The translations under genes and the position numbers were made by a program. A stretch of 64,000 bases of DNA from Harmonia axyridis. Taxonomy: Eukaryota; Arthropoda; Insecta; Coleoptera; Coccinellidae. The first letter of the stretch is position 1; the number at the start of each line of letters is the position of its first letter. The DNA lies in contig NC_059503.1 of the NCBI RefSeq assembly GCF_914767665.1, positions 62,452,352 to 62,516,351 of the forward strand, written 5' to 3'. Positions 31,954 through 44,672 of this stretch are shown here, piece by piece. Below the pieces are notes generated by a model that was not told the DNA's origin, did no database searches, and worked only from the letters and a program-made list of their open reading frames with translations.

Positions 31954-32235
31954 ATGTCCATAAAATATTCATTGGAAATGTCGCAAGTGCTGGAGAATAA
32001 TAACATTGATAACGAGATTTACGAATCTCAGTTGACAAAGCAAATTAAAGCTTATATTGAAAGGAGGAATGATAGATTATTTCATCTAGCTGAAATATTT
32101 GAGAAGCAACTTAATTCCATAAAGAGTCCAGAAGATGATGATCTCAGAAAATACATCCTCAAAAACCAATTTCTGCAGAATTGGGACGAATATGCAGAGG
32201 AAAACAACTTATTTGAAGAAGAAGAAGAAGAATAA
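31954..32235 (+). CDS. Array ORF, unit 3
   Basis: 93 residues. M3I as in unit 2, and Y to F before the glutamate tail (NLFEEE). Confidence 0.5.
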   Translation: MSIKYSLEMSQVLENNNIDNEIYESQLTKQIKAYIERRNDRLFHLAEIFEKQLNSIKSPEDDDLRKYILKNQFLQNWDEYAEENNLFEEEEEE

Positions 32236-33197
32236 TCAACTAGAATATTTTGATCCATGTTACCAATGTACATTTTAATTATTTGTATTTTATTATTTTT
32301 ACATGTTTAATAAACTTGAAGTTCTCAAATTTTTGTTTTCGTTTGTAGGCGTAATTACTTTTACCTAATAAATTCCATTGAAACCATGGAGGCGTGCTAA
32401 TTCAGAAAAAACAACACAGGATTCATGTAATTCGTTAGATTTTCTTTTATTCGATAATTTGTTCGCTTATATTTATTGGGAGAATAGAGAAAATTAAATC
32501 CAAAAATAGTTAAGTGCATTGATCATATAGGTATAATTATTGCGAAAAATGTTACCTCACCTGAAATTGAGTTTGCATATTACATCATAAATTCACAAAA
32601 ATACAATGTTATTGAATCACAAGGGCAGTAATATTATTGATAATGATTAACGGTTATATAATATTAATTTTAAATTATAAGAATAACTTCAATTTTTGAT
32701 ATATCTAAATAGATTTATTCAGAATATAATTTTTTTAAAATTGAGAAAAATATATCAGATGTCATTTAGTTTTTTTGTCATAGAATGATTCACAGTTTTT
32801 ATAAATTTATAGTATATATGATTGAAAGTTTTTTCTTCACCACATTATTCAAACTTTACTTCGTTATTCATATTGATTTCGTGATCTGAATTTTTTCTGC
32901 ATTCTGCCCAATCAGTGTTATCATGATCATAATTGGTTTGTAATGGTCATTTGTGAATCCTCCAACGGTAATAACAACTACATTAAGTATGGATCGTGAA
33001 GCAGGTAGGAAATCAGAGATACGTTTTCCATAAAACCCATTAAATCAATGATAAGTGGTTAGAGAAGAAGAAGAAGAAGAGTACACTTAAGTTGAGGTCG
33101 AGCTGAAATTTGTTAGTAACATTTAGTTTTCGAAAGGGCCAACATCGTTGTCGATACCTTATATTGCAAAAAGTACTTTGGAAGCTCGGTTGTGAGA

Positions 33198-33479
33198 ATG
33201 TCCATGAAATATTCATTGGAAATGTCGCAAGTGCTGGAGAATAATAACATTGATAACGAGATTTACGAATCTCAGTTGACAAAGCAAATTAAAGCTTATA
33301 TCGAAAGGAGGAATGATAGATTATTTCATCTAGCTGAAATATTTGAGAAGCAACTTAATTCCATAAAGAGTCCAGAAGATGATGATCTCAGAAAATACAT
33401 CCTCAAAAACCAATTTCTGCAGAATTGGGACGAATATGCAGAGGAAAACAACTTATATGAAGAAGAAGAAGAAGAATAA
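33198..33479 (+). CDS. Array ORF, unit 4 (reference form, unknown protein)
   Basis: The common protein, 93 residues: MSMKYSLEMSQVLENNN at the start, a charged central part containing LTKQIKAYIERRNDRLF and LAEIFEKQLNSI, then PEDDDLRKYILKN, QNWDEYAEENNLY and a run of six glutamates. It has no signal peptide, membrane segment, cysteine or zinc motif. The central ~50 residues look amphipathic and helical. I recognise no family and assign no function. The upstream frame has a TAG (TAC in this unit) 20 codons or so before the ATG, then TAA, and no earlier ATG. AATAAA at 33553 lies 74 bp after the stop, as at a normal mRNA 3' end. Synonymous and amino-acid-changing differences between units are about equally common, so selection on the protein is not obvious. 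It could be a real multicopy gene or an ORF carried by a satellite. Confidence 0.55.
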   Translation: MSMKYSLEMSQVLENNNIDNEIYESQLTKQIKAYIERRNDRLFHLAEIFEKQLNSIKSPEDDDLRKYILKNQFLQNWDEYAEENNLYEEEEEE

Positions 33480-34441
33480 TCAACTAGAATATTTTGATCC
33501 ATGTTACCAATGTACATTTTAATTATTTGTATTTTATTATTTTTACATGTTTAATAAACTTGAAGTTCTCAAATTTTTGTTTTCGTTTGTAGGCGTAATT
33601 ACTTTTACCTAATAAATTCCATTGAAACCATGGAGGCGTGCTAATTCAGAAAAAACAACACAGGATTCATGTAATTCGTTAGATTTTCTTTTATTCGATA
33701 ATTTGTTCGCTTATATTTATTGGGAGAATAGAGAAAATTAAATCCAAAAATAGTTAAGTGCATTGATCATATAGGTATAATTATTGCGAAAAATGTTACC
33801 TCACCTGAAATTGAGTTTGCATATTACATCATAAATTCACAAAAATACAATGTTATTGAATCACAAGGGCAGTAATATTATTGATAATGATTAACGGTTA
33901 TATAATATTAATTTTAAATTATAAGAATAACTTCAATTTTTGATATATCCAAATAGATTTATTCAGAATATAATTTTTTTAAAATTGAGGAAAATATATC
34001 AGAGTTCATTTAGTTTTTTTGTCATAGAATGATTCACAGTTTTTATAAATTTATAGTATATATAATTGAAAGTTTTTTCTTCACCACATTATTCAAACTT
34101 TACTTCGTTATTCATATTGATTTCGTGATCTGAATTTCTTCTGCATTCTGCCCAATTAGTGTTATCATGATCATAATTGGTTTGTAATGGTCATTTGTGA
34201 ATCCTCCAACGGTAATAACAACCACATTAAGTATGGATCGTGAAGCAGGTAGGAAATCAGAGATACGTTTTCCATAAAACCCATTAAATCAATGATAAGT
34301 GGTTAGAGAAGAAGAAGAAGAAGAGTACACTTAAGTTGAGGTCGAGCTGAAATTTGTTAGTAACATTTAGTTTTCGAAAGGGCCAACATCGTTGTCGATA
34401 CCTTATATTGCAAAAAGTACTTTGGAAGCTCGGTTGTGAGA

Positions 34442-34723
34442 ATGTCCATGAAATATTCATTGGAAATGTCGCAAGTGCTGGAGAATAATAACATTGATAA
34501 CGAGATTTACGAATCTCAGTTGACAAAGCAAATTAAAGCTTATATCGAAAGGAGGAATGATAGATTATTTCATCTAGCTGAAATATTTGAGAAGCAACTT
34601 AATTCCATAAGGAGACCAGAAGATGATGATCTCAGAAAATACATCCTCAAAAACCAATTTCTTCAGAATTGGGACGAATATGCCGAAGAAAACAATTTAT
34701 ATGAAGAAGAAGAAGAAGAATAA
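34442..34723 (+). CDS. Array ORF, unit 5
   Basis: 93 residues. KS changed to RR in NSIRRPEDD, with several silent changes near the end (GCCGAA, AATTTA). Confidence 0.5.
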   Translation: MSMKYSLEMSQVLENNNIDNEIYESQLTKQIKAYIERRNDRLFHLAEIFEKQLNSIRRPEDDDLRKYILKNQFLQNWDEYAEENNLYEEEEEE

Positions 34724-35685
34724 TCAACTAGAATATTTTGATCCATGTTACCAATGTACATTTTAATTATTTGTATTTTATTATTTTTACATGTTTAATA
34801 AACTTGAAGTTCTCAAATTTTTGTTTTAGTTTGTAGGCGTAATTACGTTTACCTAATAAATTCCATTGAAACCATGGAGGCGTGCTAATTCAGAAAAAAC
34901 AACACAGGATTCATGTAATTCGTTAGATTTTCTTTTATTCGATAATTTGTTCGCTTATATTTATTGGGAGAATAGAGAAAATTAAATCCAAAAATAGTTA
35001 AGTGCATTGATCATATAGGTATAATTATTGCGAAAAATGTTACCTCACCTGAAATTGAGTTTGCATATTACATAATAAATTCACAAAAATACAATGTTAT
35101 TGAATCACAAGGGCAGTAATATTATTGATAATGATTAACGGTTATATAATATTAATTTTAAATTATAAGAATAACTTCAATTTTTGATATATCTGAATAG
35201 ATTTATTCAAAATATAATTTTTTTGAAATTGAGAAAAATATATCAGAGTTCATTTAGTTTTTTTGTCATAGAATGATTCACAGTTTTTATAAATTTATAG
35301 TATATATAATTGAAAGTTTTCTCTTCACCACATTATTCAATCTTTACTTCGTTATTCATATTGATTTCGTGATCTGAATTTTTTCTGCGTTCTGCCCAAT
35401 TAGTGTTATCATGATCATAATTGGTTTGTAATGGTCATTTGTAAATCCTCCAACGGTAATAACAACTACATTAAGTATGGATCGTGATGCAGGTAGGAAA
35501 TCAGAGATACGTTTTCCATAAAACCCATTAAATCAATGATAAGTGGTTAGAGAAGAAGGAGAAGAAGAGTACACTTAAGTTGAGGTCGAGCTAAAATTTG
35601 TTAGCAACATTTAGTTTTCGAATGGGCCAACATCGTTGTCGATACCTTATATTGCAAAAAGTAGTTTGGAAGCTCGGTTGTGAGA

Positions 35686-35964
35686 ATGTCCATGAAATAT
35701 TCATTGGAAATGTCGCAAGTGCTGGAGAATAATAACATTGATAACGAGATTTACGAATCTCAGTTGACAAAGCAAATTAAAGCTTATATTGAAAGGAGGA
35801 ATGATAGATTATTTCATCTAGCTGAAATATTTGAGAAGCAACTTAATTCCATAAAGAGTCCAGAAGATGATGATCTCAGAAAATACATCCTCAAAAACCA
35901 ATTTCTTCAGAATTGGGACGAATATGCAGAGGAAAACAACTTATATGAAGAAGAAGAAGAATAA
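35686..35964 (+). CDS. Array ORF, unit 6
   Basis: 92 residues, common form with five tail glutamates. The unit is 1240 bp to the next ORF, the shortest regular spacing in the array. Confidence 0.5.
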   Translation: MSMKYSLEMSQVLENNNIDNEIYESQLTKQIKAYIERRNDRLFHLAEIFEKQLNSIKSPEDDDLRKYILKNQFLQNWDEYAEENNLYEEEEE

Positions 35965-36925
35965 TCAACTAGAATATTTTGATCCATGTTAACAATGAAC
36001 ATTTTAATTTTTGTATTTTATTATATTTACATGTTTAATAAACTTGAAGTTCTCAAATTTTTGTTTTAGTTTGTAGGCGTAATTACTTTTACCTAATAAA
36101 TTCCATTGAAACCATGGAGGCGTGCTAATTCAGAAAAAACAACACAGGATTAATGCAATTCGTTAGATTTTCTTTTATTCGATAATTTGTTCGCTTATAT
36201 TTATTGGGAGAATAGAGAAAATTAAATCCAAAAATAGTTAAGTGCATTGATCATATAGGTATAGTTATTGCAAAAAATGTTACCTCACCTGAAATTGACT
36301 TTGCACATTACATAATAAATTCACAAAAATACAATGTTATTGAATCACAAGGGCAGTAATATTATTGATAATGATTAACGGTTATATAATATTAATTTTA
36401 AATTATAAGAATAACTTCAATTTTTGATATATCTGAATAGATTTATTCAGAATATAATTTTTTTAAAATTGAGAAAAATATATCAGAGTTCATTTAGTTT
36501 TTTTGTCATAGAATGATTCACAGTTTTTATAAATTTATAGTATATATAATTGAAAGTTTTCTCTTCACCACATTATTCAATCTTTACTTCGTTATTCATA
36601 TTGATTTCGTGATCTGAATTTTTTCTGCGTTCTGCCCAATTAGTGTTATCATGATCATAATTGGTTTGTAATGGTCATTTGTAAATCCTCCAACGGTAAT
36701 AACAACTACATTAAGTATGGATCGTGATGCAGGTAGGAAATCAGAGATACGTTTTCCATAAAACCCATTAAATCAATGATAAGTGGTTAGAGAAGAAGAA
36801 GAAAAAGAGTACACTTAAGTTGAGGTCGAGCTAAAATTTGTTAGTAACATTTAGTTTTCGAAAGGGCCAACATCGTTGTCGATACCTTATATTGCAAAAA
36901 GTAGTTTGGAAGCTCGGTTGTGAGA

Positions 36926-37207
36926 ATGTCCATGAAATATTCATTGGAAATGTCGCAAGTGCTGGAGAATAATAACATTGATAACGAGATTTACGAATCT
37001 CAGTTGACAAAGCAAATTAAAGCTTATATCGAAAGGAGGAATGATAGATTATTTCATCTAGCTGAAATATTTGAGAAGCAACTTAATTCCATAAAGAGTC
37101 CAGAAGATGATGATCTCAGAAAATACATCCTCAAAAACCAATTTCTTCAGAATTGGGACGAATATGCCGAGGAAAACAACTTATATGAAGAAGAAGAAGA
37201 AGAATAA
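36926..37207 (+). CDS. Array ORF, unit 7
   Basis: 93 residues, same protein as unit 4. The downstream DNA shares private variants with unit 8 (GCGCAAAATG, CACTGGGAAAAA), so units 7 and 8 are a recent duplicate pair. Confidence 0.5.
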   Translation: MSMKYSLEMSQVLENNNIDNEIYESQLTKQIKAYIERRNDRLFHLAEIFEKQLNSIKSPEDDDLRKYILKNQFLQNWDEYAEENNLYEEEEEE

Positions 37208-38169
37208 TCAACTAGAATATTTTGATCCATGTTACCAATGTACATTTTAATTATTTATATTTTATTATTTTTACATGTTTAATAAACTTGAAGTTCTCAA
37301 ATTTTTGTTTTAGTTTGTAGGCGTAATTACTTTTACCTAATAAATTCCATTGAAACCATGGAGGCGTGCTAATTCAGAAAAAACAACACAGGATTCATGT
37401 AATTCGTTAGATTTTCTTTTATTCGATAATTTGTTCGCTTATATTTATTGGGAGAATAGAGAAAATTAAATCCAAAAATAGTTAAGTGCATTGATCATAT
37501 AGGTATAATTATTGCGCAAAATGTTACCTCACCTGAAATTGAGTTTGCATATTACATAATGAATTCACAAAAATACAATGTTATTGAATCACAAGGGCAG
37601 TAATATTATTGATAATGATTAACGGCTATATAATATTAATTTTAAATTATAAGAATAACTTCAATTTTTGATATATCTAAATAGATTTATTCAGAATATA
37701 ATTTTTTTAACACTGGGAAAAATATATCAAAGTTCATTTAGTTTTTTTGTCATAGAATGATTCACAGTTTTTATAAATTTATAGTATATATAATTGAAAG
37801 TTTTCTCTTCACCACATTATTCAATCTTTACTTCGTTATTCATATTGATTTCGTGATCTGAATTTTTTCTGCGTTCTGCCCAATTAGTGTTATCATGATC
37901 ATAATTGGTTTGTAATGGTCATTTGTAAATCCTCCAACGGTAATAACAACTACATTAAGTATGGATCGTGATGCAGGTAGGAAATCAGAGATACGTTTTC
38001 CATAAAACCCATTAAATCAATGATAAGTGGTTAGAGAAGAAGAAGAAAAAGAGTACACTTAAGTTGAGGTCGAGCTAAAATTTGTTAGTAACATTTAGTT
38101 TTCGAAAGGGCCAACATCGTTGTCGATACCTTATATTGCAAAAAGTAGTTTGGAAGCTCGGTTGTGAGA

Positions 38170-38451
38170 ATGTCCATGAAATATTCATTGGAAATGTCGC
38201 AAGTGCTGGAGAATAATAACATTGATAACGAGATTTACGAATCTCAGTTGACAAAGCAAATTAAAGCTTATATCGAAAGGAGGAATGATAGATTATTTCA
38301 TCTAGCTGAAATATTTGAGAAGCAACTTAATTCCATAAAGAGTCCAGAAGATGATGATCTCAGAAAATACATCCTCAAAAACCAATTTCTTCAGAATTGG
38401 GACGAATATGCCGAGGAAAACAACTTATATGAAGAAGAAGAAGAAGAATAA
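38170..38451 (+). CDS. Array ORF, unit 8
   Basis: 93 residues, same protein as unit 4 and near-identical to unit 7 across the whole repeat. Confidence 0.5.
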   Translation: MSMKYSLEMSQVLENNNIDNEIYESQLTKQIKAYIERRNDRLFHLAEIFEKQLNSIKSPEDDDLRKYILKNQFLQNWDEYAEENNLYEEEEEE

Positions 38452-39413
38452 TCAACTAGAATATTTTGATCCATGTTACCAATGTACATTTTAATTATTT
38501 ATATTTTATTATTTTTACATGTTTAATAAACTTGAAGTTCTCAAATTTTTGTTTTAGTTTGTAGGCGTAATTACTTTTACCTAATAAATTCCATTGAAAC
38601 CATGGAGGCGTGCTAATTCAGAAAAAACAACACAGGATTCATGTAATTCGTTAGATTTTCTTTTATTCGATAATTTGTTCGCTTATATTTATTGGGAGAA
38701 TAGAGAAAATTAAATCCAAAAATAGTTAAGTGCATTGATCATATAGGTATAATTATTGCGCAAAATGTTACCTCACCTGAAATTGAGTTTGCATATTACA
38801 TAATGAATTCACAAAAATACAATGTTATTGAATCACAAGGGCAGTAATATTATTGATAATGATTAACGGTTATATAATATTAATTTTAAATTATAAGAAT
38901 AACTTCAATTTTTGATATATCTAAATAGATTTATTCAGAATATAATTTTTTTAACACTGGGAAAAATATATCAAAGTTCATTTAGTTTTTTTGTCATAGA
39001 ATGATTCACAGTTTTTATAAATTTATAGTATATATAATTGAAAGTTTTTTCTTCACCACATTATTCAAACTTTACTTCGTTATTCATATTGATTTCGTGA
39101 TCTGAATTTTTTCTGCATTCTGCCCAATTAGTGTTATCATGATCATAATTGGTTTGTAATGGTCATTTGTGAATCCTCCAACGGTAATAACAACTACATT
39201 AAGTATGGATCGTGAAGCAGGTAGGAAATCAGAGATACGTTTTCCATAAAACCCATTAAATCAATGATAAGTGGTTAGAGAAGAAGAAGAAAAAGAGTAC
39301 ACTTAAGTTGAGGTCGAGCTAAAATTTGTTAGTAACATTTAGTTTTCGAAAGGGCCAACATCGTTGTCGATACCTTATATTGCAAAAAGTAGTTTGGAAG
39401 CTCGGTTGTGAGA

Positions 39414-39695
39414 ATGTCCATGAAATATTCATTGGAAATGTCGCAAGTGCTGGAGAATAATAACATTGATAACGAGATTTACGAATCTCAGTTGACAAAG
39501 CAAATTAAAGCTTATATTGAAAGGAGGAATGATAGATTATTTCATCTAGCTGAAATATTTGAGAAGCAACTTAATTCCATAAAGAGTCCAGAAGATGATG
39601 ATCTCAGAAAATACATCCTTAAAAACCAATTTCTTCAGAATTGGGACGAATATGCAGAGGAAAACAACTTATATGAAGAAGAAGAAGAAGAATAA
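39414..39695 (+). CDS. Array ORF, unit 9
   Basis: 93 residues, common protein. The 3' flank carries TTCAGGAAAAAC and GGGAAAATAG variants that recur 2490 bp later after unit 11. Confidence 0.5.
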   Translation: MSMKYSLEMSQVLENNNIDNEIYESQLTKQIKAYIERRNDRLFHLAEIFEKQLNSIKSPEDDDLRKYILKNQFLQNWDEYAEENNLYEEEEEE

Positions 39696-40660
39696 TCAAC
39701 TAGAATATTTTGATCCATGTTACCAATGTACATTTTAATTATTTGTATTTTATTATATTTACATGTTTAATAAACTTGAAGTTCTCAAATTTTTGTTTTA
39801 GTTTGTAGGCGTAATTACTTTTACCTATTAAATTCCATTGAAACCATGGAGGCGTGCTAATTCAGGAAAAACAACACAGGATTCATGTAATTCGTTAGAT
39901 TTTCTTTTATTCGATAATTTGTTCGCTTATATTTATTGGGAAAATAGAGAAAATTAAATCCAAAAATAGTTAAGTGCATTGATCATATAGGTATAATTAT
40001 TGCAAAAAATTTTACCTCACCTGAAATTGAGTTTGCATATTATATAATAAATTCACAAAAATACAATGTTATTGAATCACAAGGGCAGTAATATCATTGA
40101 TAATGATTAACGGTTATATAATATTAATTTTAAATTATAAGAATAACTTCAATTTTTGATATATCCAAATAGATTTATTCAGAATATAATTTTTTTAACA
40201 CTGAGAAAAATATATCAGAGTTCATTTAGTTTTTTTGTCATAGAATGATTCAGAGTTTTTATAAATTTATAGTATATATAATAGAAAGTTTTTTCTTCAC
40301 CACATTATTCAATCTTTACTTCGTTATTCATATTGATTTCGTGATCTGAATTTTTTCTGCATTCTGCCCAATTAGTGTTATCATGATCATAATTGGTTTG
40401 TAATGGTCATTTGTAAATCCTCCAACGGTAATAACAACTACATTAAGTATGGATCGTGAAGCAGGTAGGAAATCAGAGATACGTTTTCCATAAAACCCAT
40501 TAAATCAATGATAAGTGGTTAGAGAAGAAGAAGAAGAAGAAGAGTACACTTAAGTTGAGGTCGAGCTGAAATTTGTTAGTAACATTTAGTTTTCGAAAGG
40601 GCCAACATCGTTGTCGATACCTTATATTGCTAAAAGTAGTTTGGAAGCTCGGTTGTGAGA

Positions 40661-40939
40661 ATGTCCATGAAATATTCATTAGAAATGGCGCAAGTCCTGG
40701 GGAATAATAACATTGATAACGAGATTTACGAATCTCAGTTGACAAAGCAAATTAAAGCTTATATCGAAAGGAGGAATGATAGATTATTTCATCTAGCTGA
40801 AATATTTGAGAAGCAACTTAATTCCATAAAGAGTCCAGAAGATGATGATCTCAGAAAATACATCCTCAAAAACCAATTTTTTCAGAATTGGGACGAATAT
40901 GCAGAGGAAAACAACTTATATGAAGAAGAAGAAGAATAA
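40661..40939 (+). CDS. Array ORF, unit 10
   Basis: 92 residues. S to A and E to G near the start (EMAQVLGNNN), L to F in NQFFQNW. The same set is in unit 12. Confidence 0.5.
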   Translation: MSMKYSLEMAQVLGNNNIDNEIYESQLTKQIKAYIERRNDRLFHLAEIFEKQLNSIKSPEDDDLRKYILKNQFFQNWDEYAEENNLYEEEEE

Positions 40940-41903
40940 TAATCAACTAGAATATTTTGATCCATGTTACCAATGTACATTTTAATTATTTGTATTTTAT
41001 TATATTTACATGTTTAATAAACTTGAAGTTCTCAAATTTTTGTTTTAGTTTGTAGGCGTAATTACTCTTACCTAATAAATTCCATTGAAACCATGGAGGG
41101 GTGCTAATTCAGAAAAAACAACACAGGATTCATGAAATTCGTTAGATTTTCTTTTATTCGATAATTTGTTCGCTTATATTTATTGGGAGAATAGAGAAAA
41201 TTAAATCCAAAAATAGTTAAGTGCATTGATCATATAGGTATAATTATTGCGAAAAATGTTACCTCACCTGAAATTGAGTTTGCATATTACATAATAAATT
41301 CACAAAAATACAATGTTATTGAATCACAAGGGCAGTAATATTATTGATAATGATTAACGGTTATATAATATTAATTTTAAATTATAAGAATAACTTCAAT
41401 TTTTGATATATCTGAATAGATTTATTCAGAATATAATTTTTTTTAATTGAGAAAAATATATCAGAGTTCATTTAGTTTTTTTGTCATAGAATGATTCACA
41501 GTTTTTATAAATTTATAGTATATATAATAGAAAGTTTTTTCTTCACCACATTATTCAATCTTTACTTCGTTATTCATATTGATTTCGTGATCTGAATTTT
41601 TTCTGCATTCTGCCCAATTAGTGTTATCATGATCATAATTAGTTTGTAATGGTCATTTGTGAATCCTCCAACGGTAATAACAACTACATTAAGTATGGAT
41701 CGTGAAGCAGGTAGGAAATCAGAGATACGTTTTCCATAAAACCCATTAAATCAATGATAAGTGGTTAGAGAAGAAGGAGAAGAAGAGTACACTTAAGTTG
41801 AGGTCGAGCTAAAATTTGTTAGAAACATTTAGTATTCGAAAGGGCCAACATCGTTGTCGATACCTTATATTGCTAAAAGTAGTTTGGAAGCTCGGTTGTG
41901 AGA

Positions 41904-42182
41904 ATGTCCATGAAATATTCATTGGAAATGTCGCAAGTGCTGGCGAATAATAACATTGATAACGAGATTCACGAATCTCAGTTGACAAAGCAAATTAAAG
42001 CTTATATCGAAAGGAGGAATGATAGATTATTTCATCTAGCTGAAATATTTGAGAAGCAACTTAATTCCATAAAGAGTCCAGAAGATGATGATCTCAGAAA
42101 ATACATCCTCAAAAACCAATTTTTTCAGAATTGGGACGAATATGCAGAGGAAAACAACTTATATGAAGAAGAAGAAGAATAA
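41904..42182 (+). CDS. Array ORF, unit 11
   Basis: 92 residues. E to A (VLANNN), Y to H (EIHES) and NQFFQNW. Confidence 0.5.
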   Translation: MSMKYSLEMSQVLANNNIDNEIHESQLTKQIKAYIERRNDRLFHLAEIFEKQLNSIKSPEDDDLRKYILKNQFFQNWDEYAEENNLYEEEEE

Positions 42183-43150
42183 TAATCAACTAGAATATTT
42201 TGATCCATGTTACCAATGTACATTTTAATTATTTGTATTTTATTATATTTACATGTTTAATAAACTTGAAGTTCTCAAATTTTTGTTTTAGTTTGTAGGC
42301 GTAATTACTTTTACCTATTAAATTCCATTGAAACCATGGAGGCGTGCTAATTCAGGAAAAACAACACAGGATTCATGTAATTCGTTAGATTTTCTTTTAT
42401 TCGATAATTTGTTCGCTTATATTTATTGGGAAAATAGAGAAAATTAAATCCAAAAATAGTTAAGTGCATTGATCATATAGGTATAATTATTGCAAAAAAT
42501 TTTACCTCACCTGAAATTGAGTTTGCATATTATATAATAAATTCACAAAAATACAATGTTATTGAATCACAAGGGCAGTAATATCATTGATAATGATTAA
42601 CGGTTATATAATATTAATTTTAAATTATAAGAATAACTTCAATTTTTGATATATCCAAATAGATTTATTCAGAATATAATTTTTTTAACACTGAGAAAAA
42701 TATATCAGAGTTCATTTAGTTTTTTTGTCATAGAATGATTCAGAGTTTTTATAAATTTATAGTATATATAATAGAAAGTTTTTTCTTCACCACATTATTC
42801 AATCTTTACTTCGTTATTCATATTGATTTCGTGATCTGAATTTTTTCTGCATTCTGCCCAATTAGTGTTATCATGATCATAATTGGTTTGTAATGGTCAT
42901 TTGTAAATCCTCCAACGGTAATAACAACTACATTAAGTATGGATCGTGAAGCAGGTAGGAAATCAGAGATACGTTTTCCATAAAACCCATTAAATCAATG
43001 ATAAGTGGTTAGAGAAGAAGAAGAAGAAGAAGAGTACACTTAAGTTGAGGTCGAGCTGAAATTTGTTAGTAACATTTAGTTTTCGAAAGGGCCAACATCG
43101 TTGTCGATACCTTATATTGCTAAAAGTAGTTTGGAAGCTCGGTTGTGAGA

Positions 43151-43429
43151 ATGTCCATGAAATATTCATTAGAAATGGCGCAAGTCCTGGGGAATAATAA
43201 CATTGATAACGAGATTTACGAATCTCAGTTGACAAAGCAAATTAAAGCTTATATCGAAAGGAGGAATGATAGATTATTTCATCTAGCTGAAATATTTGAG
43301 AAGCAACTTAATTCCATAAAGAGTCCAGAAGATGATGATCTCAGAAAATACATCCTCAAAAACCAATTTTTTCAGAATTGGGACGAATATGCAGAGGAAA
43401 ACAACTTATATGAAGAAGAAGAAGAATAA
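43151..43429 (+). CDS. Array ORF, unit 12
   Basis: 92 residues, identical protein to unit 10 at an offset of 2490 bp. Confidence 0.5.
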   Translation: MSMKYSLEMAQVLGNNNIDNEIYESQLTKQIKAYIERRNDRLFHLAEIFEKQLNSIKSPEDDDLRKYILKNQFFQNWDEYAEENNLYEEEEE

Positions 43430-44393
43430 TAATCAACTAGAATATTTTGATCCATGTTACCAATGTACATTTTAATTATTTGTATTTTATTATATTTACA
43501 TGTTTAATAAACTTGAAGTTCTCAAATTTTTGTTTTAGTTTGTAGGCGTAATTACTCTTACCTAATAAATTCCATTGAAACCATGGAGGGGTGCTAATTC
43601 AGAAAAAACAACACAGGATTCATGAAATTCGTTAGATTTTCTTTTATTCGATAATTTGTTCGCTTATATTTATTGGGAGAATAGAGAAAATTAAATCCAA
43701 AAATAGTTAAGTGCATTGATCATATAGGTATAATTATTGCGAAAAATGTTACCTCACCTGAAATTGAGTTTGCATATTACATAATAAATTCACAAAAATA
43801 CAATGTTATTGAATCACAAGGGCAGTAATATTATTGATAATGATTAACGGTTATATAATATTAATTTTAAATTATAAGAATAACTTCAATTTTTGATATA
43901 TCTGAATAGATTTATTCAGAATATAATTTTTTTTAATTGAGAAAAATATATCAGAGTTCATTTAGTTTTTTTGTCATAGAATGATTCACAGTTTTTATAA
44001 ATTTATAGTATATATAATAGAAAGTTTTTTCTTCACCACATTATTCAATCTTTACTTCGTTATTCATATTGATTTCGTGATCTGAATTTTTTCTGCATTC
44101 TGCCCAATTAGTGTTATCATGATCATAATTGGTTTGTAATGGTCATTTGTGAATCCTCCAACGGTAATAACAACTACATTAAGTATGGATCGTGAAGCAG
44201 GTAGGAAATCAGAGATACGTTTTCCATAAAACCCATTAAATCAATGATAAGTGGTTAGAGAAGAAGGAGAAGAAGAGTACACTTAAGTTGAGGTCGAGCT
44301 AAAATTTGTTAGTAACATTTAGTTTTCGAAAGGGCCAACATCGTTGTCGATACCTCATATTGCAAAAAGTAGTTTGGAAGCTCGGTTGTGAGA

Positions 44394-44672
44394 ATGTCCA
44401 TGAAATATTCATTGGAAATGTCGCAAGTGCTGGAGAATAATAACATTGATAACGAGATTTACGAATCTCAGTTGACAAAGCAAATTAAAGCTTATATCGA
44501 AAGGAGGAATGATAGATTATTTCATCTAGCTGAAATATTTGAGAAGCAACTTAATTCCATAAAGAGTCCAGAAGATGATGATCTCAGAAAATACATCCTC
44601 AAAAACCAATTTTTTCAGAATTGGGACGAATATGCAGAGGAAAACAACTTATATGAAGAAGAAGAAGAATAA
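44394..44672 (+). CDS. Array ORF, unit 13
   Basis: 92 residues, common form apart from NQFFQNW. The 3' flank has GGAGGGGTGC, shared with units 10, 12 and 14. Confidence 0.5.
   Translation: MSMKYSLEMSQVLENNNIDNEIYESQLTKQIKAYIERRNDRLFHLAEIFEKQLNSIKSPEDDDLRKYILKNQFFQNWDEYAEENNLYEEEEE

Noticed and set aside
33040..33282. Recurrent minus-strand ORF of about 80 codons in many array units (MSTEIRKSRYQ...)
   Set aside because: It overlaps the + strand ORF start and upstream DNA, is broken in many units by changes that leave the + ORF open, and has a poly-Phe stretch from the antisense of an A-rich or GAA tract. It is a shadow.
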